A stretch of DNA of 64,000 nt, taken from contig NZ_JAIWHV010000002.1 of the NCBI RefSeq assembly GCF_020177375.1, positions 124,001 to 188,000 of the forward strand, given 5' to 3'. Below are positions 49,661 to 59,700 of this stretch, one piece after another. The position numbers and the translations under genes were made by a program. Origin of the DNA: Saliphagus infecundisoli. Lineage in GTDB: Archaea; Halobacteriota; Halobacteria; Halobacteriales; Natrialbaceae. How positions within the stretch are numbered: the first letter of the stretch is position 1; the number at the start of each line of letters is the position of its first letter. Below the pieces are notes generated by a model. That model was not told where the DNA came from. It was given only the letters and a program-made list of their open reading frames with translations, and ran no database searches.

Positions 49661-51025
49661 ATGGAGATCTTCGGCTCGAGCGGGACGCGCGGGGTCGCCG
49701 GCGAGGAGGTGACCCCCGAGTTCGCCATGCGCGTCGCGAAGGCCGTGGGGACGGTCAGGGGGGACGGGCGGGTCGCGGTGGGTCGGGACACCCGGACGAG
49801 CGGGCGAATGCTCGCCGACGCAGCCGCGAGCGGGCTCGCGAGCGTCGGCCGCGACGTCGACCGGCTGGGCGTCGTCCCGACCCCCGGAGTCCAGGCGTAC
49901 GCCGCCCGCGAGGGCGTCGAGGCACTCGTCGTCACGGCCTCGCACAACCCGCCGCGGTACAACGGGATCAAGCTCGTCGGCAGCGACGGGATCGAGCTCT
50001 CGGTCGCCGAACTCGAGCGGATCGAGGAGACGTTTGACTCGGGGGAGTTCGCCGACGCCGCCTGGGACGGGGTCGGCCGGGCCGAGGGCGTCGAGGGTGC
50101 CGGCCGGGCGTATGTCGAGGACCTGCTCGGGGCCGTCGATCGCTCGCGGATCGCCGGTGCGGAGCTGACCGTCGCCCTCGATCCGGGCCACGGCGCCGGC
50201 GCCGCCACTACCCCTCGATTCCTCCGGGAACTGGGCTGTCGCGTGCTCACGGTCAACGGCCAGCCCGACGGGCGCTTTCCGGGCCGGGATCCCGAGCCCG
50301 TCCCGGCGAACCTCGGAGACCTCTCGCGGCTGGTCCGGACCAGCGACGCCGACGTCGGGATCGCCCACGACGGCGACGCCGACCGCGCGGTGTTCGTCGA
50401 CGAACGCGGCGAGTTCGTCAGCGGCGACGCCTCGCTGGCCGCGCTCGCGGCCGCCGAACTCGACGCCGGCGACGCCGTCGTCTCCGCGGTCAACGTCTCC
50501 CAGCGGCTGGTCGACGTCGCCGACGAGGCGGGGGCCGACTTGGAGCTCACCCCGATCGGGTCGACGAACATTATCGGCCGGGTCCGGGAGCTCACGGAGG
50601 AGGGCCGGCGGGTGCCCGTCGCCGGCGAGGGAAACGGCGGGGTCCTCTTTCCGGGCTACCGCCTCGCCAGAGACGGCGCCTACACGGCCGCGCGCTTTCT
50701 CTCCGTGCTCGGCGGCCGCCGGGTCAGCGAGGTCGTCGCGCCCTACGACGACTACGCGAACGTCCGCCGGAACGTCCACTACGAGTCGCCCGGCCAGCGG
50801 GCGGCGATGCTTACGGCTGCGGCCAACCGCGCCGAACGGGAAGGCGCGACGATCAACACCCGCGACGGCTACCGGCTCGACTACGGCGACGCGTGGGTGC
50901 TCGCCCGACCCTCGGGCACCGAGCCGCTGGTCCGGATCTACGCCGAAGCGCGGGACATCGCGCGCGCGGAGATGCTGGTTGCGGGGATGTACGACGAACT
51001 CGTCGAGGCGAAAGCCGAGATCTAG
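49661..51025 (+). CDS. glmM: phosphoglucosamine mutase / phosphomannomutase family
   Basis: A 454-residue alpha-D-phosphohexomutase. N-terminal FGSSGTRGVAGE; phosphoserine Ser94 in VVTASHNPPRYNG; metal loop AHDGDADRAVFVDE near residue 227; sugar-binding VAGEGNGGVLFP; and the C-terminal phosphate-binding RPSGTEPLVRIYAEA. Interconverts glucosamine-6-P and glucosamine-1-P (or mannose analogues) for UDP-sugar synthesis. glmM is the best guess from length and haloarchaeal annotation practice. Its end overlaps the convergent coiled-coil gene by 4 bp. Confidence 0.88.
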   Translation: MEIFGSSGTRGVAGEEVTPEFAMRVAKAVGTVRGDGRVAVGRDTRTSGRMLADAAASGLASVGRDVDRLGVVPTPGVQAYAAREGVEALVVTASHNPPRYNGIKLVGSDGIELSVAELERIEETFDSGEFADAAWDGVGRAEGVEGAGRAYVEDLLGAVDRSRIAGAELTVALDPGHGAGAATTPRFLRELGCRVLTVNGQPDGRFPGRDPEPVPANLGDLSRLVRTSDADVGIAHDGDADRAVFVDERGEFVSGDASLAALAAAELDAGDAVVSAVNVSQRLVDVADEAGADLELTPIGSTNIIGRVRELTEEGRRVPVAGEGNGGVLFPGYRLARDGAYTAARFLSVLGGRRVSEVVAPYDDYANVRRNVHYESPGQRAAMLTAAANRAEREGATINTRDGYRLDYGDAWVLARPSGTEPLVRIYAEARDIARAEMLVAGMYDELVEAKAEI

Positions 51026-52158
51026 AGCGCCTCGCTGAGGCGGTCGCGCTCGGCCCGAAGCCTCTCGAGTTCCGCTTCGACCCGGCCGTCGGCGAGCCGT
51101 TCGCGTTCCGTCTCGGTGAGCCGGTCGGCCGCGACCGCGGCCTGCCGGAGTCGCCCGTACTCGGGATCGCGGGTCGTCTCCCGAACCGCCCGGAGGGCGG
51201 CGACTTCGGCCTCGCTCCCGACGCGCTCGACGAACGGGCGGAGCTCGCGGGCCCGCCGGGAGAGGACGCCCGCGGGTTCGGGGGGCCACTCGACCGTGAG
51301 CGGTTCCGCGTCGATCCCCTCGAGGGAGGTCCGCTCGGTCGTCACCCGGCGTTTCAACGCGTCGGCGTCCGCGACGTAGTGGGCGAGTTTCGAGCGGGAG
51401 TAGCCGGCGTACTCGAGGAGGGTCGGGACCGGCTCGGTGCCCGCCGGCGCCTCCTCGACGTAGCGGCGTAGCGCCTCGGGCGGGCGCTCGAAGGGAACCA
51501 GCGGGTAGAGCCGGCTCCGGTCCACGAGGTCGAACAGCTCCCGGGCCGGAGCTTCCCGTCGATACTGCTCGAAGGCGTCCTCGACGGCCGCGTTGTAGCG
51601 GTCGATCGGGTCGCGGAGCCGTTCGACCGGTGCCTCGAGATCGGCCGATCCGAGCTCGAGAAGCTCCTCGCGGCGCTCGATCCCCGCCTCGAGCTCGTCG
51701 AGACGCTCCCGGATGTCGATCCGGGCCGACTCGCGGGCCTCGGCGGCTGCCTCGCGCTCCTTGAGCAGATCGACGAACTCGCTCGCCGGCTCGACGGCCT
51801 CGCGGGCCCGCTCGAAGTCGGCCTCGCTCAGCCGGCGCTTGTCGATCGCGTCGTTCGCGTCCTCGAACGCCCCTCGGCGCGGGAGGTCCTCGGGGAGGTC
51901 CTCGAGCAGGGACTCGAACTCGCCCTCGAGCTCGACGTAGGCCTTGAACGTCTCCTTGCCGGTTCCGGCGGCTCGACCCTCGTACTCCTCGAGGAGGCCC
52001 GTCGCCTGCCGGTAGGCATCGGCGACCCTCTCTACGGTGTCCTCGCCGTGTTCGTCGATCCGGTCTTCGGCCTCCGCGTGGCGCCGCCGGGTGGCCTCGA
52101 GGCGTTCGACCGGTCCGTCGTCCTCGCCGGTCCGTGGGCTCTCGAGACGCTCGCTCAT
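51022..52158 (-). CDS. haloarchaeal coiled-coil protein (DUF7118-like)
   Basis: A 378-residue acidic protein, predominantly long helices with heptad character (e.g. [42 protein letters not shown] in parts). No Walker or metal motif. The mid region has [27 protein letters not shown], then [19 protein letters not shown] 52158 overlaps the hisI stop (ATGA), so it is coupled to hisI. Function unknown. Confidence 0.7.
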   Translation of the reverse strand: MSERLESPRTGEDDGPVERLEATRRRHAEAEDRIDEHGEDTVERVADAYRQATGLLEEYEGRAAGTGKETFKAYVELEGEFESLLEDLPEDLPRRGAFEDANDAIDKRRLSEADFERAREAVEPASEFVDLLKEREAAAEARESARIDIRERLDELEAGIERREELLELGSADLEAPVERLRDPIDRYNAAVEDAFEQYRREAPARELFDLVDRSRLYPLVPFERPPEALRRYVEEAPAGTEPVPTLLEYAGYSRSKLAHYVADADALKRRVTTERTSLEGIDAEPLTVEWPPEPAGVLSRRARELRPFVERVGSEAEVAALRAVRETTRDPEYGRLRQAAVAADRLTETERERLADGRVEAELERLRAERDRLSEAL

Positions 52159-52529
52159 TCGTAGACGGTGTCGGGATCGAACACTCGTTCGCCGACGGTC
52201 TCGCCCTCTATCGTCCGGTAGAAACAGGACCGATGGCCGGTGTGGCAGGCCCCGCCCTCCTGGTCGACGAGGTAGAGCAGGGTGTCGGCGTCGCAGTCGA
52301 CCCGGACCTCCGCGACCGACTGGACGTGGCCGCTCGTGGCCCCCTTCTCCCAGAGTTCGTCCCTGCTCCGGGAGTAGTAGTGGGCCCGTCCGGTCTCTCG
52401 GGTCCGCGCCAGCGCCTCCGGCGAGACGTAGGCGAGCATCAGCACCTCCCCGTTTTCCGCGTCCTGGGCGACCGCGGGGACGAGCCCGCTCTCGCCGAAA
52501 TCGACGTCGACGGCCGCGCTGTCATCCAT
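52155..52529 (-). CDS. hisI: phosphoribosyl-AMP cyclohydrolase
   Basis: A 124-residue HisI enzyme, third step of histidine biosynthesis, opening the purine ring of PR-AMP. Zinc/Mg ligands: [13 protein letters not shown] and [13 protein letters not shown] carry the conserved cysteines and Asp residues; [27 protein letters not shown] (key [18 protein letters not shown]) is the substrate-binding region. Standalone, not fused to HisE. Overlaps the coiled-coil gene by 4 bp. Confidence 0.95.
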   Translation of the reverse strand: MDDSAAVDVDFGESGLVPAVAQDAENGEVLMLAYVSPEALARTRETGRAHYYSRSRDELWEKGATSGHVQSVAEVRVDCDADTLLYLVDQEGGACHTGHRSCFYRTIEGETVGERVFDPDTVYE

Positions 52530-52715
52530 GTTCGACGCAATGGCCGTCGGTGCGATAGGTCTTTTGCCGGGCCCGAGCCCGGACGTTTTTATCCGATCGG
52601 GGAAGCAGACCCGATCGTGCCCTCTCTTCGCATATATTTCCTACCGGTGGTTTCGGATAGATAGACATTAAGAACTAATAGAAAGATCCACGGTGGGCGG
52701 TAATGTCCGACGGAC

Positions 52716-53661
52716 ATGTCGGTGAGAATGACGGGCGTTCCACCCACGCGATGTCCCGAGTGCGAGGGGCGGCTCCGGCCGGTCGGCACGGAACTGGTCT
52801 GTGAAGAGTGCGGCCTCGTCACCGAGGGCGACGTCATCGACCACGGCCCCGAGTGGCGGTCGTTCGACCGAGCCGAACGAAAACGGACGGGAGCGCGCCT
52901 GACGCGTTCGCGCCACGACCGGGGGCTCTCGACGCGGATCGGCTCGGGATCGAGGATTCGGGTGACCGGCCGGAAACGCCGTCAACTCGCCCGAATGTGC
53001 CGGGAACAGGCCCGTGCGCGCTTCGAGACGAAAGCCGACTACAACCGGATGACCGGCTTCACCGAGATTCGGCGGATCGTCTCCCAACTCTCCCTTCCGG
53101 GGGCCGTTCGGGAGCAGGCCTGTACGCTCTTCGAGTCCGCACAGACCGAGGACCTCCTCGTCGGCCGCTCGCTCGAGGGGTTCGCCGCGGCCGTGGTGTA
53201 CGCGACCTGTCGAACCCGCGATATCGCCCGGACGAGAGAGGAGATCCTCGAGATATCACGGGCCGACGGCGACGAACTCGCGGCCGCCTACGCCGCGCTC
53301 AACCGCGAACTCGGCCTCCCGACGGGCCCGATCGACCCGGGAGTATCTTCCCCGGTACGCCTCCCGGCTCGACCTCGACAACGGCGTCGAACGCCGGGCC
53401 GAATGGTACGCACGCGACCTGGCCGAAGCCGCTGTCCTCGGCGGGCGGAACCCGAGCGGCGTCGCCGCGGCCTGTCTCTACGCCGCCGCCCGCCGGGGCG
53501 ACTGCGAGTCGATCACCCAGGCGACGGCTGCCGACGTCGCCGGCGTCTCGCCCGTGACGGTCCGATCGACGGTCGAGGAGATCAGAGCCCTCGGATCCGG
53601 CGATGCAGACGCTGATGAGGGGAAAGAGCCCGACGACGGCGACCGATCCACGGATGACTGA
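52716..53661 (+). pseudogene. tfb: transcription initiation factor TFB, frameshifted
   Basis: TFB paralogue (archaeal TFIIB). The zinc ribbon CPECEGRLRPVGTELVCEECG is at residues 13-33, followed by a short divergent B-reader/linker and the first cyclin repeat (FTEIRRIVSQLSLPGAVREQA... TCRTRDIARTREEILEISRA). The frame then breaks at about 53334-53347: the reading frame up to IDP must shift by +1 to continue YLPRYASRLDLD...ACLYAAARRGDCESITQATA...SPVTVRSTVEEI, the second cyclin repeat, ending at TGA 53659-53661. The uncorrected frame runs out to 53615 in arginine-rich nonsense. A one-base insertion or two-base deletion (or sequencing error) explains it. TATA-like CATATATTTC lies at 52630. Confidence 0.85.
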
Positions 53662-53742
53662 TACGGATTGCTGTAACGATTTACCGGCGAAACTGTGACG
53701 TTCTGCGTTTCGCCGGGTAATGACTTATAGCGGTCCGTATGA
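53659..53742. repeat. ~85-bp palindromic element, copy 2
   Basis: TGATACGGATTGCTGTAACG begins at the TFB stop codon and the element ends GGTCCGTATGA. The interior inverted repeat is ACCGGCGAAAC/GTTTCGCCGGGT, where copy 1 has GGTGAAA/TTTCACC: a paired T-A to C-G change. It matches the reverse complement of 41623-41707. It lies between convergent TFB and MCM genes. Confidence 0.75.
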
Positions 53743-53769
53743 GCGGGCGCTCGGGATCGTGACCGCGAG

Positions 53770-56700
53770 TCAGGTCGTCCGGAGGTGATCCATGCTCGGC
53801 TCGTAGACCTCCCCTTTCTGTTTGAGGTTCTCAATCTCGTGTTCGGCTTTCGACTCCTCTAACCCGATCTCCTCGGCCCGGTCGAGGACGATGTCGACCG
53901 GCGCGCCCTCGTCGTACTCCTCCTCGATGTCGGTAATGAGCTGCTTGATGTTCTTGATCCGGTCGCGCTGGGATTTCGAGGTCCCCGCCTCGACGATGTC
54001 GGCGTCGAACTCGCCGGTCTCGGGGTCGACGCCGATGTCCTGGAGACACGACCGGACGATCTCGATCACCCGTTCTGCGTCGGCCAACTCGACGGTATCC
54101 GAGAGCCGGATCCGGGCGCTTGCCTCCGAGAGCCGGACCAGCGCCTCGAGTTTTCGGGCCGTGACCGGCACGGGGGCGTCCTCGTCGGTCCCCTTCGAGC
54201 GCAGATCGACGTAGAAATCGCGGATCTCCTCGCGGGCCGCCTCGGTCATCCGCGGGTGGCAGTTCTGTTTGGCGTGGGCGATGTACTTCCGGAGGAGTTC
54301 GGCGTCGATCGTCGGATCGACCTGCTCGGTCATCTCCGTTATCTCGTCGGCCGACACCTCGAGGGTGTTCATCTCCTCGCGCTGGGTCGTGAGTTCGCCC
54401 GCGTAGTTCGTCGTGAGGATGTGTTCGGCCAGATTGCGGTCTTTCTCCTCGTCGGGCTTGTCCGTCACGGTGAAGATCAGGTCGAACCGCGAGATCAGGG
54501 CGGGCTCGAGCTCGATCTGTTCGCTGATCGGTTCGTACTGGTCGAACCGGCCGTACTTGGGGTTTGCCGCGCCGAGCAGCGAACACCGCGATTTCAGGGT
54601 TGCGTTGATCCCCGCCTTGCTCACGCTGATCTGTTGTTGCTCTAAGGCCTCATGCATGGCCGACCGGTCCTCGGAGTTGTGGACGACCATTCCGTTCGCG
54701 ATGAAGTTGTGTGTCCCTTCGACGGTCAGGTCGTAGACTCGTGGCTGTTCCCGGCGTTCGATTTCGTCGAGAATCTCCGATACTCGAGACCGTTTCGTAT
54801 CGAGTAGCTCCCGACACTCGGAGCGAACTGTATCGAAGTTCCCGACGTCGGTCTCGCCCGCAAACAACCGTGAAACGGTCGAACCAGCGACACCCATCTC
54901 CTCGGCGACCTGCTTGAGAGAGATTTCGTACGCCTCCAGCCGGGTTCGAAGTTCGTCCCACGTTTCTACCGCGCCGTCGTTTTCGAGCAGGGATCGTGCC
55001 TCCTCTCGGACCGAACCGACAGTGGTCACGCCGACTTCGTCGGCGAGACGCTGTTCGAGAACCCGGACTCTGGTGTCGATATGTTCGCGCGAATCGATCC
55101 GTCGAACGCTTTCCACTCGACGCCACTTCACGTCGCCCCTGATTAGCTCTCGAAGCGGGTCCAGATCGACCGAGGCTGGCGTCTCGAGGAGTTCGCGGAG
55201 TCGGTTCCGGACCCGTTCTCGGAGCTGGGAACCGTCACCCCAGCGGACCGAGAGTTGCGACTGAGAGATCGACATTTCTTCGGCTAACTCCTGCTGGGGG
55301 ACGTGATACCGTTCCCGAAGCACGGCGAGTCGATCCCAGGACGTCTCCGTTGTAAGTTCGTCGTAATGGTCGTTCGCCTCCATCCGTCGGTTTTCGAACG
55401 CCTCGAGGACGCGCTTCGAGAGACGGATCGACGCGTTCGCGTCACCGTTTTCGAAGTTGCAGTAGGTCGAATCGTGTTCGAGGCCACACTCCGACTGGTG
55501 GAGGCGGAGCGCACCCCGGGTCTGTTCGAACAGTTCGCCACACTCCGGGAGCACGTCTATGATGGTTCGAGTTCCGGTGGTCCGTTCACAGGCACGCTCT
55601 AACGCTTGCCGTTTTCGCCCGAGCGTGAACCCAATGTGGCGCTCGAACGCGGCAAGCGATTCGTCGGACGTGATCGCGAGAACGAACAGGTCACGTCCTC
55701 TCTCCCGGGACCGCGTCTGTATCTGGCTCGAGACGCCGAACTCGAGCAACAGCATCTTCGTACCGAGCAATAGTTCGTAGCTCGAGGAGGCTATTTTGAC
55801 GGCGCGCTCGCCGACCGTTCCCTCGGAATCCGCGAGCGCACGGACGAAGGCCGCTTTCGTCTCCCGGGACGCTTTCGTTACCGTCTCCGGAAGCCGTTTG
55901 CCGTCGTAGTTTTCGAGGTTCGTTCCGGCGTCAAGGAGTTCGTCTACGTACTCCTTCCCGTGGACGCGGACCGTTTCGACGCCGTCGTCTCGTCGTTCGC
56001 TCGGGTGACGAACGGCCCGCGTATCGAACGCGTTCGCACACGCCGTTTCGAAGTCCCGAAGCAGTTCTTCCTCTTTGTTCGTAAATCGGATCCCATAGAC
56101 GCCTTCCTTCCGGTCATAGAAGACGTTACCATCACCGGCGAGGTATCCGAGGATAGCCCCGTGCGAGGGTGAGAGATGGTCTATTTTCTGATCCGGCCTC
56201 CCCGTCGGCAGGACACTGACCCCACCGTCCGTCACTTCTTCGGGAATCCGTCCGGGAACGAAAACCCAGTCGTCTTCTTCCAGGTTCTGTGCTTGACGCT
56301 CGGTTCGTTCTCCGCCGTCCAGAACGAAAAACGGGTGGTCGGCGGTCGTCGTTAGCCGCTCTCCACTCTCTAGTTCGACCCGTCGGAGTTCGTTCGGTGA
56401 GCCGTACTCGTGGACTGCGAGCACGTCCCGCTTGACGATGCTCCCGTCTTCGTCCATCGTCCAGACGTCCACATCGACGTTCCGGATCGTTCGTCCGTTC
56501 TCGAGTTCCTCGATACTTCCGCTGTCTACTACATCGTGTGCGAGTTCACGGATCGGCTTGATTCCGTTACCGGTCCGGACCAGCGTATCCCCGGTGACAC
56601 ACCGCATCTTGTCGAGTTCGTCGATCGCCGCGATCCCACGATCCGCGAGGACGAGCGCGCCCGCCTCCAGGGTCCACTGCTGGCCGTCGCCGAAGTCGTC

Positions 56701-59700
56701 ACGGACGGCGGCGGCAGTGTTGTGGGTGACGATCCCGTTCCCGACGAAGTTGTGCGTCTCCGGGACGGTGAGGTCGAACACTTCCTTCTCGCCGGTATCG
56801 ACGGCGGAGACGACCTCGTCCCAGCGAAGGTCCGCGTCGATGACGTGGGCGACGGTTTCCTCGGCCGGAGCGAGGTCGAGGTCCTCGAGCATCCGGCGCG
56901 CCCGGGATCGACTCGGATTGTCGCCCCTGCGGACGTTGTTGTGGTAGTCGCCGGCTACGCCGCCGTCGGCGGCGACGAGTGCGGGGCCGACCGGCATCGT
57001 CTCGCGCTGTCTGCGCTCCTCTCTCACGACCCCTTCGAGCGCTCGCCGTTTCGCATGGGAGTCGAACCCGATCGCGTCCGCGTAGCGGTCGATGTCGGCG
57101 CCGAACATCTCGACGAAGTACTGGACGTGCTTCGACTCGATCGTCTGCCCGTCAGCGAGTTCGTAGGTTCCCCGCCGGTCACGTTCCCTGACTCGCGAAC
57201 GGACGCCGTAGGTCTCCAACACGAGCTGGATCTGGTCTGCGAGGCGCTCGCTGATGGTCGAAACGAGGACGCTCGATCCGCCATCGTCCCGGGCGGACAC
57301 CGAGCCGTCCGCGTCCATCAGCCCGCGGAGGAACGCGTCGGCGTGTTCCGCGGTCGTCAGCTCGGGGGCGAGCGCAAGGTCGTCTTTCGGCGTCGCCATG
57401 CCGGCGTTTTCGAACAGCCTGGCGATCGTCGCGCTGTTGACGCGGATGCAGGGGACCCGGTCGTCCTGTCGTTCGATCGCCGGCCGCTTGTCGAACTTCT
57501 CGGCGAAGATCTTCGCTGCGCGCTCGAGCAGCGCTTCGTCGCCGTTCGAGATTCGGACCTGCCCTCGGTTGCCGCCGCGTCGATCGATCGAGATATCGCC
57601 GTCGCCGAAGACGAGCCCGAGCAGGTACATCAGATCCGCATCGAACCGCTCGGGAAGCGTGATCGAGTCGCCGTGGCGTATCATCAACCGATCGAACTCG
57701 ACGTCCTCACGGGTCGCGCCGACCGCATCCAACATCCGGTCTACCTTCTCGAGAGGAACGTAGCGGTTCTTGAGGTGGAGATAGATGAAGTCCTCGGAGA
57801 GGTCGAGCGCGGCGGCGGCGTCCCGAAGGGTTCCGAACTCGTCGGTCAGGGACTCCCGCAGGAACTGGACGGAGTCGTCGGCGAGTTCGATCTTTTCCGT
57901 TGTGAGTTCCATGAAGTCCCGAACCGACCGCTCTGCTCGTTCTACGTTGTCGTACTTCGGAATCGCGACGTGATCACCCGGTTCCACGTCGGTGATCTCG
58001 GTCCACTCGATACCGGACTCGCCACAGGTCAGAACGGGGGTGTTGACCGATGCCTCGAGTTCCTTCCCGTCGTTCGTCTCGATCCGACGACACGGCTTCT
58101 CGGGCATCCGCCAGACGTGCGAGGAGTCCGCCTTGATCATCTCCCCTGCGTTCCGGTCGAACGTTCGTACACCAACCTCCTTCTCGACTGCCGTCTCGGC
58201 CGAAACCGATTCGGGGAGTTCCCCGGAGACGACGTCCTCGATCCGCCGGAACCCGCTGTCGGTGTGGATCGTCGTATCGGCGGTCACACAGAGCCCTGCA
58301 CTGCTACTGCCTTTCCCCGACGTGTACACCGAGCGGGGCGCGATGTTCTGGATGTAGCTCAGCATCTGGGAGTTGTGCGAGATGACCCCGTTCGAGACGT
58401 AGTTGTGAGTCCCCTCGACCTCAAGGTCGTATACCCAGTCATAATCGGGCTCGACCTCGTCGATGGACTCGATCCGCTCCCAAGCGACGTCTCCAGTAGC
58501 AAACCGCTCGAGGTCGCTAACACTCGTGTCCAGGGTGCCACCGTCCGTCGAGACGACCTTTTCGGGCTTGTGTTTCTCCGTTCCAAGCGCGTCGTTGAAA
58601 GCCCTGATGACTTTCCGGAGGTTTTCTCGACTCGGGTTCTTGGATCCGCGTTCGTAGTTTTGATACGTCGCTTTGGGAAGCCCGCAGTCGGCCTGCGTGA
58701 TCGAGAGCGATTCCCGAATCCGACGAAGCTCCGAAGCGAGGTTTGGAACGACATCGAGGTCCGTATTGGCCTTCGTTCCGGCGTGCTCCAGTGCAGCCTG
58801 TTGCTTTCGCTCGGTTATGAATCCGATTTCAGCGACGTACTTTCCGAACTCGTTTCCGCTTATTCTGAGACGGTAGCTCCCGTTATCCCTCTCGTGTAGC
58901 TGTGAGCGAACTCCGAGCGAGAGGAGCAGTGTCCTCACACCCTCGAGTAACTCCCGACTCATCGACGTGACGGTTATCTCTCGCTGCGATACCGAAACGT
59001 GTCCTTCACCTTCGATGAACGCTTTGAGGAACTCCGATCTAGTCGAGTCGGAGCCACCGAAAACGGGATCGGGAACGCACTGTTCGCTGGACGGCCGAAG
59101 AATACGCGGTTCGATCGACTCGAGGAAACTGACGAACTCCCCCGCCGAACAGAGCAGTTCACGAGCGTCATTTCCTTCGTGTGGTTCGCGTTCGGTGGTG
59201 TCGAGCCCTAACGTCTCCAAAGTATCTGCTGTGTCGTTCAGTACTTCCCTGTCGTTGTTCGTAATCGAAACGAATCCCGTATTATCGTCGCGCTTTTCGA
59301 CGTACCCTTCCGCGACGATATAGCCGACCAATCGGGCCAATGCAGGCGTCCACTCGTTCGGTGGGTCGAGTCGAACGGCGTTTCGCGATCTGGATCGGCG
59401 AAAATCGATTTCCAGCGTATCGTCTCCGTTCGTCGGGAGAGTTCGAGGCGTAGCGATGAACCGTCCTTCGGTGAGTTCGTCTGCAGCTATCGGACTGAAC
59501 TGACCCTCGTGCTGTACGAACAAGGGATGGGACGGAGTCACCTCGAGTTCGCGTCCGCTCGAGGTTCGTATTCGATACATCCGCTCGGGCGCTTCTCGTT
59601 TCCAGACTTTCGTGGCTTGCCGTGTTCCCATCGTCCCGTCGTCTTGGAGAGAGGGGACGTCGATATCGACCTCGTCGTACCAGCCGTCGTCGACCGGCTT

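Noticed and set aside
56410-58899. 829-residue open frame on the plus strand inside mcm
   Set aside because: It is antisense to the intein-containing mcm frame, which is fully explained by MCM and intein motifs; long antisense frames are common in GC-rich DNA because stop codons are rare.
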